Assembly (NCBI GenBank): GCA_022777455.1
Contig: JALFGI010000154.1
Span: 1 to 9,505, forward strand
Source of the DNA: Clostridiales bacterium
Lineage (GTDB): Bacteria > Bacillota_A > Clostridia > Oscillospirales > Oscillospiraceae
DNA length: 9,505 nucleotides
Direction of reading: 5' to 3'
The translations under genes were made by a program, and so were the position numbers. The notes below the pieces were generated by a model. The model saw only the letters and a list, made by a program, of their open reading frames with translations, did not search any database and had not been told where the DNA came from. This document shows positions 6,535 through 9,505 of the stretch, piece by piece. The first letter of the stretch is position 1. Each line of letters begins with the position of its first letter.

Positions 6535-7140
6535 ATGAAAGTAGTTTTGGCAAGCAAAAACAAGCATAAATTAGAGGAAATCAGCCAGATCACCCGGAAA
6601 TTCGACATGGAGCTGGTGCTCCAGTCCGAGTTGGGGGTGGACATCGATGTGGAGGAGACCGGCACCACCTTCGAGGAAAATTCCTTCCTGAAGGCCGAGG
6701 CTGTGATGAAGGCCACGGGGCTGCCTGCTTTGGCGGACGATTCCGGCATTGCCGTGGACGCCCTGAACGGGGAGCCGGGCATCTACTCCGCCCGGTATGG
6801 CTTTGACGATACCCTGGACGATTGGGGCCGGCTCCAGCTGCTGCTGAAGAACACCGAGCATGTCCCTGACGGCCAGCGCCAGGCCCGGTTCGTCTGCGTC
6901 ATCACCCTGGTCACCCCGGAAGGGCAGACCATCCAGGCCCGGGGCGAAATCCACGGAGAGCTGCTTCGCGCCCCTGTGGGGGAGAACGGCTTCGGCTACG
7001 ATCCCATTTTCTACTATCCCCCCATGGGGAAATCCACGGCGGAAATGAGCCCCGAGGAAAAGAACCGGGTTTCCCACCGGGGAGTTGCACTGCAAGTATT
7101 TTATCAGAAACTCAAGGAGGCAGGCTATGCTGACAAGTAA
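6535..7140 (+). CDS. rdgB: XTP/dITP diphosphatase, RdgB/HAM1 family
   Basis: 201 residues, the normal family length (about 200). The family hydrolyses XTP, dITP and ITP to the monophosphate and pyrophosphate, keeping deaminated purines out of DNA and RNA; it is cytosolic and Mg-dependent. Visible motifs: SKNKHK (7-12) for nucleotide phosphate binding, FEENSFLKAEAV (46-57), the catalytic ADDSG (67-71) followed by DALNGEPGIYSARY (75-88), GFGYDP (152-157) for base recognition, and EKNRVSHRG (175-183). None of the key residues is missing. SD AAGGAG (6524-6529) overlaps the ftsY stop. Its last 14 bases overlap the start of the next gene in another frame, so the two are likely translationally coupled. 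In Gram-positive naming it could also be called rdgB-like or ysnA-like. Confidence 0.93.
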   Translation: MKVVLASKNKHKLEEISQITRKFDMELVLQSELGVDIDVEETGTTFEENSFLKAEAVMKATGLPALADDSGIAVDALNGEPGIYSARYGFDDTLDDWGRLQLLLKNTEHVPDGQRQARFVCVITLVTPEGQTIQARGEIHGELLRAPVGENGFGYDPIFYYPPMGKSTAEMSPEEKNRVSHRGVALQVFYQKLKEAGYADK

Positions 7141-7594
7141 AGAACGGGCCGAACTGCGGGCCCGGTCCAACGACCTGGAAACCACCCTGATGGTGGGCAA
7201 AAGCGGCGTCACCGAGGCGGTGATTGCCGAGGCCGAGAACCTGCTCACCGCCCGGGAGCTGGTGAAGGGCAAGGTGCTGGAGGGCGCGCTGATGTCCCCC
7301 CGGGAGGTCAGCGACGCCATCTGTGAGGCCACCGGCGCCGAGGGAGTCGCCTGCCTGGGCTCTAAATTCGTGATCTACCGGTTCAGCGAGAAGTGCCAGG
7401 CAGAGCGGAACCAGACCGGCCGGGCCAAGCGCAAGGCCACCCCCGTGAGCAAGTCCGACCCGGTGCGCAAAGGCATCCATGCCCGCCGCCAGGCCGAAAA
7501 GAAAATCAAAGAGCAGCGCAACGCCTATTTCCGGGAGCAGGCCATTGAGAAAGCCATCGAGCGGGACCGGGAAAAGCAGCTGAGAAATAAATGA
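7127..7594 (+). CDS. yhbY: YhbY-type CRM-domain RNA-binding protein with basic C-terminal tail
   Basis: 155 residues. Residues 1-90 form a CRM domain like E. coli YhbY and B. subtilis YqeI, which associate with pre-50S ribosomal particles: MLTSKERAELRARSNDL, the RNA-binding GxxG loop GKSG (24-27), LVKGKVL, and the closing GSKFVIYRFSEK (78-89). Bacterial stand-alone CRM proteins are usually near 95-100 residues; here another 63 residues follow, very rich in Lys, Arg, Glu and Gln and probably helical (for example RQAEKKIKEQRNAYFREQ, 121-138). The start at 7127 is set by AAGGAGG at 7114-7120, six bases upstream; a longer frame from 7085 has no SD and lies inside the previous gene. A palindromic repeat follows the stop. 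CRM assignment is firm; the tail's role is unknown, perhaps rRNA contact. Confidence 0.88.
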   Translation: MLTSKERAELRARSNDLETTLMVGKSGVTEAVIAEAENLLTARELVKGKVLEGALMSPREVSDAICEATGAEGVACLGSKFVIYRFSEKCQAERNQTGRAKRKATPVSKSDPVRKGIHARRQAEKKIKEQRNAYFREQAIEKAIERDREKQLRNK

Positions 7595-7622
7595 TTGGCT
7601 GATCGGTGACACCGGCAAAATG

Positions 7623-7828
7623 TTGTTTTGGCGAGCAGATACGGCAGCGCCCCTTGGCTCTCCCTTTGGGAGAGCTGTCAGCCGAACAGGCTGACTGAGA
7701 GGGTACCGCAGTAAGATAATAGTAGACGAAATCGATGTATTGCCCTCTCAGTCTGCCCCTTACGGGGCAGCCAGCTCCCCCAGAGGGGGAGCCAAGGGGT
7801 GCGTCGGTTCCAGTACGCCAAATAACAA
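7623..7828 (+). repeat. Palindromic intergenic repeat element, copy B (complete)
   Basis: About 206 bp filling most of the 291-bp gap between yhbY and nadD. The left end TTGTTTTGGCG and the inverted right end TTGTTATTTGGCG agree apart from a 2-bp gap. Each is followed inward by CCCCTTGGCTC and a GCTCTCCC/GGGAGAGC or GCTCCCCC/GGGGGAGC stem, then by a second stem (GTCAGCC/GGCTGAC or CTGCCCC/GGGGCAG), then by the paired CTGAGAGGG and CCCTCTCAG around a central A/T-rich core. So the whole unit folds as a symmetric multi-hairpin structure. Bases 7640-7770 match copy A (1-131) inverted, with 3 differences. No open reading frame of its own. No clear target duplication at the ends. Confidence 0.85.
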
Positions 7829-7885
7829 TTTTTCATCACGGCAAAACAGAATGAAACCACATTTCCGGCAGGGAGGAAGAGGCAT

Positions 7886-9070
7886 ATGGAAAAAATCGGC
7901 ATTTTTGGCGGCAGCTTCAATCCGCCCCATGTGGGGCATATCCTGGCGGCGGAGCACGCCGCGGAAAAGCTGGGGTTAACCAGGGTTCTTTTGATTCCCT
8001 CCGGCGAGGCGCCCCACAAGCACTTAAGCGCCGGTTCCCCCACGCCGGAGCAGCGCCTTCACATGCTGCGCCTGGCGTCCCAGGGCCACCCCTGCCTGGA
8101 GGTGTCCGACCTGGAGCTGACCCGGGCAGGCACCAGCTACACCTTCGATACCCTCCTGGCCCTGGAGCAGCGCTTCCCCGGGGCGAAATTCACCCTGCTG
8201 CTGGGCTCGGACCAGTTCAGCCTCGTGGGCCAGTGGAAAAACGCCGACGACATCCTGAAAAAAGCCCGCCTGGCAGTGTTCAGCCGGGGCGGAAAAGGGG
8301 AGCATGGGCGCATTGCCCTGGCCCGGCAGGAGCTTGCCGCCCGGGGGGCGGAGGCTGCCCTGCTGGAAAATCCCATCACGGAGATTTCCTCCACCCAGCT
8401 GCGCCGCCTGCTGGCCTTCGGCTGCGGGGACGAATTCCTGGCCCCCGCCGTGGCCCGCTACATCCGGGAAAAGGGCCTGTATGACACGGCAGCGGATTGG
8501 AAGAATCTTCCCATGGAGCAGCTGGAGCCCATTGTGGTCCGCCTGCTCAACCCCAACCGGGTGGCCCATGTGCTGGGCTGCCGGGATACCTGCGTGGCTC
8601 TGGCCAAGCGCTGGGGGGCGGACGAGCGTGACGCCGCCCGGGCAGGGCTCCTTCACGACATCACCAAGGCCCTGGACGGCCCCCTGCAATTGACATTGTG
8701 CAGCGCTTATGGTAAAATGTTAGACGATTTTTCCAGAAAATACCCCAAAACCCTCCATGCCCTCACGGGCAGCCTGGTGGCGGAGCGAATCTTTGGGGAA
8801 AATGATGCGGTGGTTTCCGCCATTTGCAGCCATACTACCGGTAAGGCCAATATGAACACCCTGGAAACCATCGTCTATGTTGCCGACTATATGGAGCCCA
8901 ACCGGGACTTCCCCGGGGTGGAGCGGCTGCGCGCGCTGGCCTTTACGGACCTGCGTGCCGCCCTGAAGCTGGGGCTGGAAATGACCCTGGAGCACCTGAA
9001 AAACCAGGGCAGCGAGGTTTCCGGCCAATCCAGGCAGGCCCTTGATTATCTGAATACCACCTCGTATTAA
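7886..9070 (+). CDS. nadD: Fused nicotinate-nucleotide adenylyltransferase (NadD) and YqeK HD-domain Ap4A hydrolase
   Basis: 394 residues in two domains. Residues 1-200 are NadD, which joins ATP and nicotinate mononucleotide into deamido-NAD: nucleotidyltransferase motif GGSFNPPHVGH (8-18), PSGEAPHK (38-45), LLGSDQF (105-111), W117 in the QWKNADDIL segment, and ISSTQLR (168-174). Residues 208-394 match YqeK, an HD-domain family shown in other Firmicutes to cleave Ap4A symmetrically. Metal ligands are visible: H228 (RVAHVLG), H257-D258 (GLLHDITK), H291 (LHALTG), H316 (CSHTTGK) and D334 (VYVADYMEPNR). Most Firmicutes keep nadD and yqeK as adjacent separate genes; here there is one continuous frame with no stop or internal SD noticed at the join. 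GGGAGGA (7871-7877) supports the ATG. The rsfS SD overlaps its stop codon. Both halves look catalytically complete. Confidence 0.95.
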   Translation: MEKIGIFGGSFNPPHVGHILAAEHAAEKLGLTRVLLIPSGEAPHKHLSAGSPTPEQRLHMLRLASQGHPCLEVSDLELTRAGTSYTFDTLLALEQRFPGAKFTLLLGSDQFSLVGQWKNADDILKKARLAVFSRGGKGEHGRIALARQELAARGAEAALLENPITEISSTQLRRLLAFGCGDEFLAPAVARYIREKGLYDTAADWKNLPMEQLEPIVVRLLNPNRVAHVLGCRDTCVALAKRWGADERDAARAGLLHDITKALDGPLQLTLCSAYGKMLDDFSRKYPKTLHALTGSLVAERIFGENDAVVSAICSHTTGKANMNTLETIVYVADYMEPNRDFPGVERLRALAFTDLRAALKLGLEMTLEHLKNQGSEVSGQSRQALDYLNTTSY

Positions 9071-9084
9071 AGGAGAGAATGCCC

Positions 9085-9447
9085 ATGTTAACCCCCAAAG
9101 AAATTGCCTATGAAGTCACCAAATGCCTGGATGCCAAGAAGGGCATGGACATCAAACTGCTGAAAATCGCCAAGGTCAGCTCCCTGGCTGACTATTTCCT
9201 CATCTGCACCGGCACCTCCAATACCCATGTCAAAACCCTGTGCGACTACGCCGAGTACACCATGGAGCAGCTGGGCGAGCCCATGCTGGGCCGGGAGGGC
9301 CACCGGGGGAATTCCTGGGAGCTGCTGGACTTCGGCTCCATCGTGGTCCACGTGTTCACCCAGGAGGCCCGGAAGTTCTATGATCTGGAGCGGCTGTGGG
9401 CCGATGCCGAGGAAATCGATCTGAAGGAAATTATTGCCGGGGAATAA
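9085..9447 (+). CDS. rsfS: Ribosomal silencing factor RsfS
   Basis: 120 residues, normal for the family. RsfS binds ribosomal protein uL14 on the 50S subunit and blocks joining of the 30S when nutrients are short. Diagnostic segments are ADYFLICTGTSNTHVKTL (about 32-49), REGHRGNSWELLDFGSIVVHVF (about 70-91) and ARKFYDLERLWADAEE (about 95-110). Two in-frame ATGs exist, at 9079 and 9085. AGGAG at 9071-9075 is 9 bases from the second but only 3 from the first, and the family normally begins right before an acidic/hydrophobic helix like LTPKEIAYEV, so 9085 is preferred. The placement between nadD/yqeK and leuS is usual for Clostridia. Confidence 0.95.
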   Translation: MLTPKEIAYEVTKCLDAKKGMDIKLLKIAKVSSLADYFLICTGTSNTHVKTLCDYAEYTMEQLGEPMLGREGHRGNSWELLDFGSIVVHVFTQEARKFYDLERLWADAEEIDLKEIIAGE

Positions 9448-9473
9448 CCCGGCTTTAGAGAGGATTGTTCGCC

Positions 9474-9505
9474 ATGAACTATGATTTTGCAAACATCGAG
9501 GCCAA
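9474..9505 (+). CDS. leuS: Start of probable leucyl-tRNA synthetase (cut by window edge)
   Basis: Only ten codons are present: MNYDFANIEA. LeuS proteins of Firmicutes usually begin with a YDF..IE segment ahead of KWQ..W, and leuS commonly follows rsfS in Clostridia, so this is the most likely identity. AGAGAGGA at 9457-9464, 9 bases upstream, supports the ATG. It lies 26 bases after the rsfS stop with no terminator between, so it is probably in the same transcript. The identity rests on a very short stretch plus context. Confidence 0.65.
   Translation, partial: MNYDFANIEA

Noticed and set aside
1..9505. CRISPR array, tRNA or rRNA genes
   Set aside because: The only repeats are inverted palindromic elements and short phased or coding repeats; no regular repeat-spacer pattern and no tRNA cloverleaf or rRNA sequence was seen.

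Overview
The window looks like chromosomal DNA from a GC-rich gut-type Clostridia, most likely order Oscillospirales. This rests on the gene order smc - ftsY - XTPase - yhbY - nadD/yqeK - rsfS - leuS, the Gram-positive SD sequences (GGAGG), the sigma-A promoters, and the many small palindromic intergenic repeats. I cannot name the genus from sequence alone.

Layout. Bases 1-150 are one end of a palindromic repeat element that recurs almost identically, inverted, at 7623-7828. On the minus strand, 247-987 encodes a phage-type replisome-organiser-like protein with its own strong promoter. It carries a 15-bp tandem repeat in its linker, and a helically spaced CACAG array overlaps and follows its 3' end. 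Bases 988-1759 hold that promoter, a 470-bp block of nested inverted repeats (1101-1571) and the smc promoter. Plus-strand housekeeping genes then follow: smc (1760-5332), a 168-bp MITE-like element (5386-5553), ftsY (5623-6525), an RdgB/HAM1-type nucleotide diphosphatase (6535-7140), a YhbY-type CRM protein with an unusual basic tail (7127-7594), the palindromic element, a fused NadD-YqeK protein (7886-9070), RsfS (9085-9447) and the first codons of a probable leuS (from 9474).

How the genes fit together. smc serves chromosome organisation and ftsY serves co-translational membrane targeting. The rest is a translation and nucleotide housekeeping set: removal of non-canonical NTPs, ribosome assembly (YhbY), NAD synthesis plus probable Ap4A hydrolysis (NadD-YqeK), ribosome silencing (RsfS) and tRNA charging (LeuS). 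ftsY/XTPase/yhbY and nadD-yqeK/rsfS/leuS are tightly packed and look like two transcription units split by the 206-bp repeat.

I see no clear new defence or biosynthetic system. The parts that deserve a second look are the isolated replisome-organiser gene with its origin-like repeats, and the three families of palindromic elements filling the intergenic gaps.
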